Below are positions 22,891 to 31,047 of a DNA stretch of 33,741 bases, piece after piece (within the stretch, counting starts at the first letter, position 1; each line of letters opens with the position of its first letter). This stretch comes from Planctomycetota bacterium (lineage in GTDB: Bacteria > Planctomycetota > Brocadiia > Brocadiales > Brocadiaceae), in the NCBI GenBank assembly GCA_016873165.1, contig VGXV01000034.1, forward strand, positions 1 through 33,741. Reading direction: 5' to 3'. The position numbers were made by a program, and so were the translations under genes. A model generated the notes under the pieces. The model was not told the DNA's origin, searched no databases, and saw only the letters and a list, made by a program, of their open reading frames with translations.

Positions 22891-25125
22891 ATGAAAAGCA
22901 TTTTATTCTCATTCAAAATATTTGTGTTCTTTTTTTCTATGATAGCATTACCGCTTGCAAATGCGACCACTACTCACACATGGTCACAATCAACGGAATC
23001 TGATTTTAAAAAGGGCTCCTTTCAGAATATTTCGGTTCACAGCAAAGGGGAACTATCTCTTTCTCCTCAAATTGAAACTATCAATGGGATTCATCATACT
23101 TACGTGTGGTCAATCGCCATGGATGAAAAAAAACGCATATTCCTTGGCACCGGCGATCCGGGAACGGTTTATTGCATAAAGAACAATAACGAAGCGACGG
23201 AGATATTCAAAACCCCGGAATTATACGTGCAAAGTATTGTTGCCGATAAAAACGGCAATATATATGCAGGCACTGCGCCACGCGGCATTATTTATAAAAT
23301 TAACCCCGATGGGGAAGGTTCGGTTTTCTGCAGTTTGCCGGCTTCCTATATATGGGATATGGAAATAGATAATAATTCCAATCTCCTTGCGGCAACAGGA
23401 GACGACGGTATTTTGTTCAAGATATCGCCTGGCGGTTGTCCCGAAATTCTTTTCGATTCACCGGAAACAAATCTTTTAGACATCATGCTCGATCAAAACA
23501 ATAACATATACTTAGCAACAGAGCCAAATGGCCTCGTATATAAAATAGATGCCACCGGAAATGCACAGGTACTTTACGATGCGGAAGAAGAGGAAATACA
23601 CTGCCTTGCGATCGATTCTTCCGGGTGTGTGTATGCAGGTACGGCATCCGGTATACAGACAACCGTCCCCAAGGCTTTTGCCGAAAAACCCGTTGAAGAA
23701 ACAGTGGCAATTACATCTCCTTTTAAAGAGGAAAAGACATGGGATATTAATATTCCTGAAGAACTGACTATCGCAAAAGCGGCATATACTCAACGGAAAA
23801 CACCCTCCACTCAGAGATCAGGACTACAACAAAAAGCAATGGGAAGCCCGGTAAAACCAAATTACATATACAAAATCACCGAAGACGGATTTGCAGAAAA
23901 AATTTTTGAAATAGAACAGGCTTTTATATTCGACATGACATTTGATTCGGAAGATAATCTTTTTGTTGTTACAGGAAATGAATCCTCTATTTATAAAATT
24001 TATAGCGACGCTTCATTTACCCGTATGGCAGATGTTGATGTCAGCCAGTTGCTTTGTTGCCTGATTACCAACAACAACGAGTTGTATGTTGGTTCTGGAA
24101 ATGAGGGAAAAGTATATAAAATATTACCCTCTTATGCAAAAACCGGCACCTTTTTCTCCAATATACTGGATACTTCTACCTTATCGTCATGGGGAAATAT
24201 TTCATGGTCGTGCGCGGAACCGCAATCGACTAAAATTACTTTATCCACAAGGACGGGAAATTCTGAAAAACCTGACGTAACGTGGAGTGACTGGTCAATC
24301 CCCAATGCCTCACTTCAGATGAAAATTACAAATCTTCCCGCCCGTTTTATTCAGTATAAGGCAGCATTGCAAACCGGGAATGCTGCAACATCCCCTTCTT
24401 TAAGAACGGTATCTTTATCCTATTTGCCGAAAAATCAGGCGCCTGTTATCATCAAGTTTGAGGTAGAAAAGAATGTCTCTGCGCCTCAACAACCTTCACC
24501 GGTAAAAAATGATGCTGCAGTAGAAACAAAATCGCAATTGTCTTTCAGCCAAAAACCACATCACGAAATCGCCCAGAAAAAGATTCTGTGGGAAATAGAA
24601 GATACAAACAATGATTCCCTGCAAATTACGGTTTCCTATAAGGGCTTGGACGAAAATACATGGAAAATACTGAATAAAAGCAATCAAAACAAAGGCTCAT
24701 GCATATGGGAAACCCTTCGCCTGCCGGACGGAAAATACGAAATCAAGTTGGAGGCCAGTGATTATCCTGATAATCCTCCGGAAACGGCGCTCACTACAGA
24801 AACGCTATTGCAGCAACCCTTGACAGTCGACAATTCAAGACCCATAATTGCCGAATCAATGACGGTTAAAGTTAAATCAGAAGGAATATGTACTATCATT
24901 GGTTCTGCGCAGGACGAATGCACTGAAATCATGAAGATTCAATATACCATTGATGGGCAGGAATGGCTCTCTGCTTCTCCCGTTGACGGGATTTTTGATT
25001 ACATGGAGGAATCCTTTCAGATTACAACGGTACCTTTACGTCAGGGAGATTATACCGTTATTATCAATGTCTTTGATTCCGAAGGAAATATTGGTGTAAA
25101 AAAAGTGATTTTTCATGTAAAATAA
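22891..25125 (+). CDS. Exported seven-bladed beta-propeller protein with C-terminal Ig-like domains
   Basis: This 744-residue secreted protein has a signal peptide cleaved near LANA. Seven copies of a blade strand follow: FLGTGDPGTVYCI, YAGTAPRGIIYKI, LAATGDDGILFKI, YLATEPNGLVYKI, YAGTASG, FVVTGNESSIYKI and YVGSGNEGKVYKI. Each sits next to an asparagine/aspartate-rich turn, as in NHL or two-component-propeller repeats. Blade five is split by about 70 residues (roughly 254-323) of Thr/Pro/Lys-rich sequence before YIYKI resumes. From about residue 410 come beta-sandwich domains and a final Ig-like domain (GDYTVIINVFDSEGNIGVKK). It starts 4 bases after the S55 peptidase, so the two are co-expressed and may interact. 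No enzyme motif is visible. Confidence 0.75.
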   Translation: MKSILFSFKIFVFFFSMIALPLANATTTHTWSQSTESDFKKGSFQNISVHSKGELSLSPQIETINGIHHTYVWSIAMDEKKRIFLGTGDPGTVYCIKNNNEATEIFKTPELYVQSIVADKNGNIYAGTAPRGIIYKINPDGEGSVFCSLPASYIWDMEIDNNSNLLAATGDDGILFKISPGGCPEILFDSPETNLLDIMLDQNNNIYLATEPNGLVYKIDATGNAQVLYDAEEEEIHCLAIDSSGCVYAGTASGIQTTVPKAFAEKPVEETVAITSPFKEEKTWDINIPEELTIAKAAYTQRKTPSTQRSGLQQKAMGSPVKPNYIYKITEDGFAEKIFEIEQAFIFDMTFDSEDNLFVVTGNESSIYKIYSDASFTRMADVDVSQLLCCLITNNNELYVGSGNEGKVYKILPSYAKTGTFFSNILDTSTLSSWGNISWSCAEPQSTKITLSTRTGNSEKPDVTWSDWSIPNASLQMKITNLPARFIQYKAALQTGNAATSPSLRTVSLSYLPKNQAPVIIKFEVEKNVSAPQQPSPVKNDAAVETKSQLSFSQKPHHEIAQKKILWEIEDTNNDSLQITVSYKGLDENTWKILNKSNQNKGSCIWETLRLPDGKYEIKLEASDYPDNPPETALTTETLLQQPLTVDNSRPIIAESMTVKVKSEGICTIIGSAQDECTEIMKIQYTIDGQEWLSASPVDGIFDYMEESFQITTVPLRQGDYTVIINVFDSEGNIGVKKVIFHVK

Positions 25126-25170
25126 GACCTTTCCTTTCTCAGGAACACTTCAATAGCATATCTAATGGTA

Positions 25171-25248
25171 CGGGGCGTGGCTCAGCTTGGCTAGAGCGCG
25201 ACGTTCGGGACGTCGAGGTCGCTGGTTCAAATCCAGTCGCCCCGACCA
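25171..25248 (+). tRNA. tRNA-Pro (anticodon CGG)
   Basis: A full cloverleaf can be drawn. The acceptor stem CGGGGCG (25171-25177) pairs with CGCCCCG (25238-25244), with discriminator A and encoded CCA. The anticodon stem CGACG/CGTCG holds loop TTCGGGA with anticodon CGG at 25206-25208. The T arm is GCTGG-TTCAAAT-CCAGT. It decodes CCG codons. Confidence 0.95.
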
Positions 25249-25258
25249 TTTCAAATTC

Positions 25259-25311
25259 AAATTTTGCTTGATTGCTGAAAATACAAATACATGCATAATC
25301 AGGCAAAATTT
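25259..25311 (+). terminator. Putative terminator after tRNA-Pro
   Basis: AAATTTTGCTTGATT (25259-25273) and AATCAGGCAAAATTT (25297-25311) form a 15-bp stem with one G-T pair and a 23-base loop, followed by TTATTTTA. It starts 10 bases after the tRNA CCA. The loop is long for a classical terminator. Confidence 0.4.
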
Positions 25312-25555
25312 TATTTTACGCGGCGATAAAAGAATGTCTTTCGATAATTGCCACACAGATAAAACTTATAGTTCACATCTTAAACAAAAATCAATTATCA
25401 AGCATGCTGATAAAATCATTTTCATTACCTCACATCTTCTTTTTTCCACAACAATGGAAGGTTTAGCCTGATCCGCATGTCTACAAAAAAGAGACATTCT
25501 ACTCAAGATGTTCATAAAATGTGAATTTTAAATTGATAATAGGGTGGCACTGACT

Positions 25556-25583
25556 GTAGAGACGCATTGCAATGCGTCTCTAC
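25556..25583. repeat. Dispersed 28-bp palindrome, copy 2
   Basis: This is the most perfect copy: GTAGAGACGCATTG (25556-25569) is followed directly by its exact complement (25570-25583), so all 28 bases are self-complementary. As in the other copies, CGTTTG-like sequence follows. It lies between the tRNA and the broken hicB gene. Confidence 0.85.
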
Positions 25584-25735
25584 GTTTGTTCGTGTTGGAC
25601 TTGTACGGCATTGTCTATAAATCACAAATTGTGAGCCTATTGAGTATCTCTTTCTACATTTCATTGAATTATAAAACAAATGATGAAAATCTGTCTATAG
25701 GCAACATTATATACGAGAAACAAGGCGGTAATATA

Positions 25736-26079
25736 ATGCGAGACGTTTTGATACATAAGGGTTTAATGGGATCCGTCCATTTTAGCGCAGAGGATAAGGT
25801 ATTTCACGGAAAAATAGAAGGAATAGACAATTTGGCAACCTTTGAAGGTCTCGTAGCGTAGACGAATTGATAAAGGCGTTCCATGGGGAAGTAGACGACT
25901 ATATAAAACTTTGCAAAGAGACAGGCAAAGAACCCATGAGATCGTATAAAGGAAGCTTTAATGTCCGTATCCCGCCAGAGATGCACAGACGTGTAGTTGA
26001 AACAGCTATCAAAAAAGGCCTGTCATTGAACCAGCTTGTTCAAAAAGCTATTGAAAGAGAGTTGGTGCATAAAGATTGA
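25736..26079 (+). pseudogene. hicB: hicB-type antitoxin gene broken by a 5-bp duplication
   Basis: Two frames together encode one HicB protein of about 113 residues. The first, from ATG 25736 with AAGGCGGT before it, reads MRDVLIHKGLMGSVHFSAED to ATFEGLVA and stops at 25859-25861. The second carries DELIKAFHGEVDDYIKLCKETG, then the ribbon-helix-helix GSFNVRIPPEMHRRVVETAI and GLSLNQLVQKAIEREL. At the break the sequence CGTAG is duplicated in tandem (25852-25856 and 25857-25861). Removing one copy restores FEGLVDELIKAF exactly as in intact homologs. The N-terminal fragment lacks the DNA-binding half. The second fragment could start at ATA/TTG-type codons but has no ribosome site. No hicA gene is adjacent. 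Confidence 0.85.
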
Positions 26080-26213
26080 TTTTTTATTGCCAGAGATTCA
26101 AAGGGAGGTGTATTGAGAAGCAAAGATGAGGAATTCTGGAAAAACGAATGAAAAAAATCGGGCAATAGCCTTTTGCGCAAAAGATATATCCTTTATACAT
26201 ACACCCACCAACC

Positions 26214-26960
26214 CTATTCCATTGGACTATCGCCCGTGGCGAAAAATTTGAGGTTATCCGTTTTGTGCGGATAGCCGGTAAATATTCGCATCTTCCACGG
26301 CGACAGATCATCAAAGTTTACACCCGCATTTTCCAGCACCTCCTTGGACGGCAAAAATACTGCTATTTCCTCATCCATAACCCTTACCATAATAAGCGTG
26401 TGGTTGGGTTTGAATTCGAGTTTTACAATCCTGCCTGCGACCTCAGCAGAGGTAACAGCGGTATCGGCATCCTCTTCATTATAAGACAGGTCTTTTGGGC
26501 GCTTAATCTTGTCGGGGTCTCCGAGCAGGAGGATATTGTCCATCTTCCAGCCGCCGCCGCCTCCTTCTTCTTCTTTAAATGTAATCATCGCCTCCGCGCG
26601 CACGCGGGGGCGTTCGATCTCTTTCATCACAGGCAACTGCAATAGCAGGTAAAGCTCTGCGCCCTTGCCGCTGTTTGTCCATGCCACATGTTGCACCTCG
26701 TATGATTCCGGCGACTGCGCCCGCCCGATCTGTACAAAATAATCTCTATCATCCTTAGACTTTATTTGGCTTCGGATTTCATTCTGCATTTCCGAAGTGC
26801 GAAGCGCCAGCATCTTATCAACATCCCCCGCCCTGGCCAGCTCATTATATGCATCAAACACCTGTGTAAGGCATTTTTCGTTATCCTCCGCCGCCACTCC
26901 ATTCACTACTGCAAATACAACGGGAATTACACACAACAAAGAAAGCTGCATCATGCCCAT
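26214..26960 (-). CDS. Exported protein of unknown function
   Basis: This 248-residue protein has a signal peptide (LSLLCVIPVVFAVVNGVAAED). The first mature helices (CLTQVFDAYNELARAGDVDKMLALRTSEMQNEI) resemble the start of NTF2-like/DUF4878-type domains. A Glu/Gly-rich turn (EEEGGGGGWKMDNILLLGD) leads into the end of that domain. The C-terminal part (VAGRIVKLEFKPNHTLIMVRVMDEEIAVFLPSKEVLENAG) is a separate small beta domain. AAGGAGG precedes the ATG. It is last in a minus-strand series after anmK, with a 67-base gap. I do not recognise the family. Confidence 0.65.
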   Translation of the reverse strand: MGMMQLSLLCVIPVVFAVVNGVAAEDNEKCLTQVFDAYNELARAGDVDKMLALRTSEMQNEIRSQIKSKDDRDYFVQIGRAQSPESYEVQHVAWTNSGKGAELYLLLQLPVMKEIERPRVRAEAMITFKEEEGGGGGWKMDNILLLGDPDKIKRPKDLSYNEEDADTAVTSAEVAGRIVKLEFKPNHTLIMVRVMDEEIAVFLPSKEVLENAGVNFDDLSPWKMRIFTGYPHKTDNLKFFATGDSPME

Positions 26961-27027
26961 CTCATAATCCTCCTTATTGAATGGTTTTGAGAAAAAAACA
27001 ACGCGCCATGCATCACATTATCGGTTA

Positions 27028-28275
27028 TTATAATGATGTATCCTTTCTGTAGTTGCCCGGTATAATTTTTCCTAAAACCACTTGCCCCTTCGCTCCCGTC
27101 GCTCTGGGAATAGTATTGTTGTTTCCTGATATCGTTTCGTTTGCAAGGATAGCAAAGGCAAGCGCTTCTTTGGAATCGGAGGCAATGCCAAATTTGTCTA
27201 TGGGGAATATTCTGACAGGAGCAAGGTATCGTGAAATAGAGGCGACAAGGGTTTTGTTGTGGCAACCGCCTCCGGATAAAATTACCTCCGCAATACGATG
27301 CTTATCTGGTATCCATAGCTTATAGCTTTCTGCAATTGAGTATGCAGTCAACTCTGTGGCAGTCGCAAGGACGTCTATAGTGTTGATGCCGGATTTCATG
27401 GCATCATCGTATATTTTATCAGCATACTGTACTCCAAATTCTTCCCTCCCGGTTGTTTTTGGAGGAGATTTCGTAAAAAAAGAATGTTTTTGCAGTTTTG
27501 ACAGGAGTTCTTTATTTACCTGTCCCTGAGCGGCAAGCAGTCCATCTTTGTCAAAGTGTGCAGTGTTATTGGTAATACGTTCCGTTATTCTGTCAATTAT
27601 CATATTGCCGGGGCCGGTGTCAAAGGCAATTATATCATCAATAGAACAGCCTTCAGGCATAAACGTAACATTTGCAATGCCCCCGATATTTTGTAGTGCA
27701 CGGCCTTTTTCTTCATCTCTGAAAAGAATAAAATCCACGTATGGCACAAGGGGCGCTCCCTGACCTCCGGCAGCTATGTCTCTGGGACGAAAATCTGCCA
27801 CTGTGGTAATGCCTGTTTCCTGGGCAATTACGGAAGGTTCTCCTATTTGAAGTGTCGAGCCAGTGGGGGCAATGCCGGGCGGTGTGTTATTGTCCAAAAA
27901 AGGATCCGGGGACGGATTGGGCATGTGATAAATAGTTTGCCCGTGCGAGCCGACAAGATCAATGTCTAAGAGAGAGATTCCGGACTCTCTTGCTATGCGT
28001 TTTACTGCGTCTGCAAATAGTTTTCCAAGTGAGAAATTCAATTGGCAGATTTTCTCTACCGTACCGGTAAGGGGATTACTCGCTTCCAGAATGGCAGTGC
28101 GGATTTTTTCGTGATAAGGATATGTGGCAAAGGCAATAATGCCGGCTTTGGTATTGACGCCATTGCCTGAAATTTCGGCAAGACAGGCGTCTATCCCGTC
28201 AACAGACGTTCCGGACATGAGCCCGACTATTTTTTTTGTGTTTTTTCCCTGTAATCGTAAAAATTCCGTTAGCAT
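27028..28275 (-). CDS. anmK: Anhydro-N-acetylmuramic acid kinase
   Basis: This 415-residue kinase of the AnmK family opens and phosphorylates 1,6-anhydro-MurNAc released during peptidoglycan turnover, giving MurNAc-6-phosphate. The phosphate loop VGLMSGTSVDGIDACL is at residues 17-32. VGSHGQTIYH, VADFRPRDIAAGGQGAPLVPYVD, NIGGIANVTF, FDTGPGNMIID and LSGGGCHNKTL are all present. It starts 6 bases after the stop of the TPR lipoprotein gene, so the two form an operon. Its presence implies recycled murein. Confidence 0.92.
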   Translation of the reverse strand: MLTEFLRLQGKNTKKIVGLMSGTSVDGIDACLAEISGNGVNTKAGIIAFATYPYHEKIRTAILEASNPLTGTVEKICQLNFSLGKLFADAVKRIARESGISLLDIDLVGSHGQTIYHMPNPSPDPFLDNNTPPGIAPTGSTLQIGEPSVIAQETGITTVADFRPRDIAAGGQGAPLVPYVDFILFRDEEKGRALQNIGGIANVTFMPEGCSIDDIIAFDTGPGNMIIDRITERITNNTAHFDKDGLLAAQGQVNKELLSKLQKHSFFTKSPPKTTGREEFGVQYADKIYDDAMKSGINTIDVLATATELTAYSIAESYKLWIPDKHRIAEVILSGGGCHNKTLVASISRYLAPVRIFPIDKFGIASDSKEALAFAILANETISGNNNTIPRATGAKGQVVLGKIIPGNYRKDTSL

Positions 28276-28281
28276 TAGGCA

Positions 28282-29229
28282 TTAATGATGAGGACTGGCC
28301 TGGTTTTTGTAAATCTCGGCATGGCGGTCTGCTTCACTATGCAGTCCCTGCGCACGATAGATTTCTTCGAGCACTTTGTGTATGTCATAAAATTCAGGGT
28401 CGACCTCAAGCGCTTTGTTAAGGAAAGTTTCCGCGTTTTTAAGATCACCTTTTTCCTTGTGGACAAGCCCGATCAGGTAGAGAAAACTCGATACTTCCTC
28501 GGTATTCTCCATTGCCTTTTGCCACACTATAATGGCATCATCCAGCCTTCCCATCCGTGTGTAGGCGATTCCGAGATTGTAATGAATTTCTGTTTTCTTC
28601 GGGTTTATGTCAAGGGCCTTTGACCACTCTGCGATGGCCTCCTCAAATTGTTCATTTTTGGCATAAAGAATACCCAAATTATACCGGGATTCAACAAGAC
28701 CGGGATTAAGCGCGACAGCCCTGTTAAAATATTTCAAGGCTTCCTCTTTATTTCCTTTGTGAACGTAGACGAGACCCAATCCTTCATGGGCTTCCGCATT
28801 ATAAGAGTTCATATTGAGAACTTTTTCAAATACGGAAATTGCATCATCGGACCTTCCCTTTTTGTTCAATACATTGCCATGTCCGACGAGAGCCTCCTGG
28901 GATGATGGATTGAGTTCGATTACTTTTTTATATGAGTCTAAGGCATCGTCCAGCTTTCCTTTTTTTTCACAAAGAACGGCTAAGTTGTAATGGGCAACCG
29001 GGTCATTCGGATTTGCCTCAACGGTTGCTTTAAGAGTTTCTATTTCTCTGTCCGGCTTTGAAGCTCCATGCATGGAGGGTACATTTCCTCCGTGCACAGA
29101 AGGGGCTTTTTCCTGCTGAGTTACAGGAGGAGAAACATTTGTCTCGCTTTTACCGCAGCCAATAATAGAATAAACAAGAAATAAACCCGCAAGAGAGATG
29201 CCTGTAAAATACCTACTTTCAAATACCAT
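28282..29229 (-). CDS. TPR-repeat lipoprotein
   Basis: This 315-residue protein has a signal ending in SIIGC (lipidated Cys25), a low-complexity His/Gly/Pro linker (about 32-58) and seven consecutive 34-residue tetratricopeptide repeats from about residue 74 to the end. Examples are AHYNLAVLCEKKGKLDDALDSYKKVI and SRYNLGILYAKNEQFEEAIAEWSKAL. It is a membrane-anchored protein-interaction scaffold facing the periplasm-like space. It is the first gene of the operon with anmK and may link murein turnover to an envelope complex, which is only an inference from position. Confidence 0.82.
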   Translation of the reverse strand: MVFESRYFTGISLAGLFLVYSIIGCGKSETNVSPPVTQQEKAPSVHGGNVPSMHGASKPDREIETLKATVEANPNDPVAHYNLAVLCEKKGKLDDALDSYKKVIELNPSSQEALVGHGNVLNKKGRSDDAISVFEKVLNMNSYNAEAHEGLGLVYVHKGNKEEALKYFNRAVALNPGLVESRYNLGILYAKNEQFEEAIAEWSKALDINPKKTEIHYNLGIAYTRMGRLDDAIIVWQKAMENTEEVSSFLYLIGLVHKEKGDLKNAETFLNKALEVDPEFYDIHKVLEEIYRAQGLHSEADRHAEIYKNQASPHH

Positions 29230-29301
29230 AAATAATCCTTTTCTTTCGTTATAATGTTGTATAAGGTATGTAATAATTCTTTATAAACTATAGCAATATT
29301 C

Positions 29302-29329
29302 ATTATATAAAGGAACCGATATTCGTCAA
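29302..29329 (-). promoter_or_regulatory. Promoter of the TPR lipoprotein-anmK operon
   Basis: On the minus strand TTGACG (29324-29329), a 16-base spacer and a perfect TATAAT (29302-29307) are seen. Transcription would begin near 29295, giving a leader of about 66 bases before the ATG at 29229. Confidence 0.6.
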
Positions 29330-29338
29330 TTCGAAAGT

Positions 29339-30634
29339 ATGGACACAGAGAAAAAATCCGTTATGAAAGAACACAATGGTCTGACAAGGGCATTGAATTT
29401 CTTTGATGTTGTTTGTATGGGATTCAATTGTGTTGTCGGAGCAGGTATTTTTTTACTTGCCGGGCAGTTGGACAATTTGGTCGGCATTGGATCTTTATTG
29501 GTTTTCCCGATATGCGGACTGCTTTGTTTTGCCGTTGCCCTGTGTTTTGCTGAAATGGGAAGTATGTATAATAAAACGGGAGGGGCATATCTTTATGCGA
29601 AAGATACCTTTGGTTCATTTGCGGGATTTCTGGTGGGCTGGATAATGTGGCTTGCCTCTATTATTGGCTGGGCGTCTGTTGCCAGTGGTTTTGGTTTATA
29701 TTGCAACTATTTTTTGGCAAAGGATAAAGAATGGTTGAGCAAGGTTATTGTGACACTATTGGTTTTGGGATTAAGCATGATTAATTATTATGGAGTGAAA
29801 CCCGGCGCAAGGGGTATAAATTTTTTTACCGTGGGAAAATTTCTGTCGCTGCTTATCTTCATCTTCGTTGGAATATTTTTTGTAAAAAGGGAAAATCTGG
29901 GGCAATTACATAATGGCGGAAGTTTTAGTATGGCAACGACGCTGGCTCTTTACGCTTACACAGGGTTTGAGTTTTTAGTGGTGCCCGCGGGGGAAATGAA
30001 AAATCCGCAAAAACACCTCCCGCGTGTTATTATGACGGTGTTTATTATTGTGACGCTTCTTTACGTTACAATTCAATATGTCGCCATGGGAACGTATCCT
30101 TATTTGTCCGGTTCCGACAAACCCCTTGCGGAAGCTGCTTCCTATTTTATGGGACCCGTCGGAGGGCTTATTATCGGAATCGGGGCTTTGCTTTCGATAG
30201 GAGGAATTAATGCGGGAATTGCGCTCACAAGTCCCCGGAGCCTTTATGTGCTTTCCGCAGACGGATTCTTTCCCCAATGTTTTGCAAAAATCCATCCAAA
30301 ATATCATACCCCTTATTTTGCAATACTGGTAAATACTGCGTTGATTTTGTTGCTAAGTCTGACAGGAAGTTTCCGTTACTTAATAGAGGCAAGCGTCATG
30401 GTAAGCATATTGCAATACGTTCCCACCTGCCTTGCGGTGATTGTGCAAAGAAGAAAAAGACCTTATGCGGAAAGAGGATACAAGATTCCCGGAGGATACT
30501 GCATCCCTGTTGCAGCGCTCATTATTTGCGGATGGATGCTTTGTCATTTAGAACACAGGGTTTTTGGCGCGACTGCTCTGGCAATAGCCGCATCATTGCC
30601 GTTTTATTTTAGAAAGCGGTATGGAAGGGGTTAG
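29339..30634 (+). CDS. APC-family amino acid permease
   Basis: This 431-residue integral membrane transporter has about twelve hydrophobic segments. The N-terminal half shows the family hallmark in helix 1, VCMGFNCVVGAGIFLLAGQ, followed by FAEMGSMYNKTGGAYLYAKDTFG. TLALYAYTGFEFLVVPAGEMKNPQKHLPR is the typical helix 6 region. It would import amino acids or related compounds by proton symport or exchange; the substrate cannot be told. The ATG lacks a strong ribosome site. AAAGGA lies 23 bases upstream, so an alternative start at ATG 29363 is conceivable. It is divergent from the TPR gene. Confidence 0.87.
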   Translation: MDTEKKSVMKEHNGLTRALNFFDVVCMGFNCVVGAGIFLLAGQLDNLVGIGSLLVFPICGLLCFAVALCFAEMGSMYNKTGGAYLYAKDTFGSFAGFLVGWIMWLASIIGWASVASGFGLYCNYFLAKDKEWLSKVIVTLLVLGLSMINYYGVKPGARGINFFTVGKFLSLLIFIFVGIFFVKRENLGQLHNGGSFSMATTLALYAYTGFEFLVVPAGEMKNPQKHLPRVIMTVFIIVTLLYVTIQYVAMGTYPYLSGSDKPLAEAASYFMGPVGGLIIGIGALLSIGGINAGIALTSPRSLYVLSADGFFPQCFAKIHPKYHTPYFAILVNTALILLLSLTGSFRYLIEASVMVSILQYVPTCLAVIVQRRKRPYAERGYKIPGGYCIPVAALIICGWMLCHLEHRVFGATALAIAASLPFYFRKRYGRG

Positions 30635-30746
30635 AATTCCCGTTCCCAAACCAGAGAAGAATGAAAATTCCAATAACCAAGTACAAAATCACACATAAAT
30701 TTTAATCATCAATATCGGAATTTATGTTTGGAATTTCAAATTCCTG

Positions 30747-30763
30747 GGTGGGCATCACCCACC
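30747..30763 (+). terminator. Possible terminator downstream of the permease gene
   Basis: GGTGGG (30747-30752) and CCCACC (30758-30763) enclose CATCA, followed by GTTTCACATTTTT. It lies just before palindrome copy 3. It may itself be a dispersed repeat unit. Confidence 0.4.
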
Positions 30764-30776
30764 GTTTCACATTTTT

Positions 30777-30804
30777 GCAGAGACGCATAGCAATGCGTCT
30801 CTAC
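30777..30804. repeat. Dispersed 28-bp palindrome, copy 3
   Basis: This is a slightly diverged copy: AGAGACGCAT (30779-30788) faces ATGCGTCTCT (30793-30802) around AGCA, ending TAC-GTTT like the other copies. The first bases differ (GCAG instead of GTAG). Confidence 0.8.
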
Positions 30805-30848
30805 GTTTAGTGGGGTTTTTGCCAATTTATTTTGATAAAACGTTAGCT

Positions 30849-30944
30849 ATGAAGGATACGCAAAAAGCAAACTTTCTTTTAAAAATCTTTGCAATTGTTG
30901 CCGGATGCACGAGCATAGCCGTTGCAGTTTCCAAATTGCTGTAA
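30849..30944 (+). CDS. Possible small membrane peptide (31 aa)
   Basis: The 31-codon frame MKDTQKANFLLKIFAIVAGC followed by TSIAVAVSKLL encodes one amphipathic-to-hydrophobic helix with a basic N-terminus. It could be a membrane peptide or a degenerate lipoprotein start. There is no clear ribosome site. It is a candidate only. Confidence 0.3.
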   Translation: MKDTQKANFLLKIFAIVAGCTSIAVAVSKLL

Positions 30945-31047
30945 GCCATCCTCAGCCCCCGACCCTTTCCTGGCGATAATTTGTCCGGGCACATCGGTCG
31001 TTTGCGGCTTCCCTCCACCGGAATATTTGAAATAGGAAGTATTTCCC

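Noticed and set aside
25187-25471. 94-codon frame starting inside tRNA-Pro
   Set aside because: It overlaps the tRNA and the following stem; the translated sequence has no family resemblance.
25852-25861. Programmed ribosomal frameshift in hicB
   Set aside because: No slippery heptamer is present and the frame change is fully explained by the CGTAG duplication.
25171-26079. tRNA-Pro as the attachment site of an integrated island
   Set aside because: No integrase gene and no visible second copy of the tRNA 3' end were found in the window.
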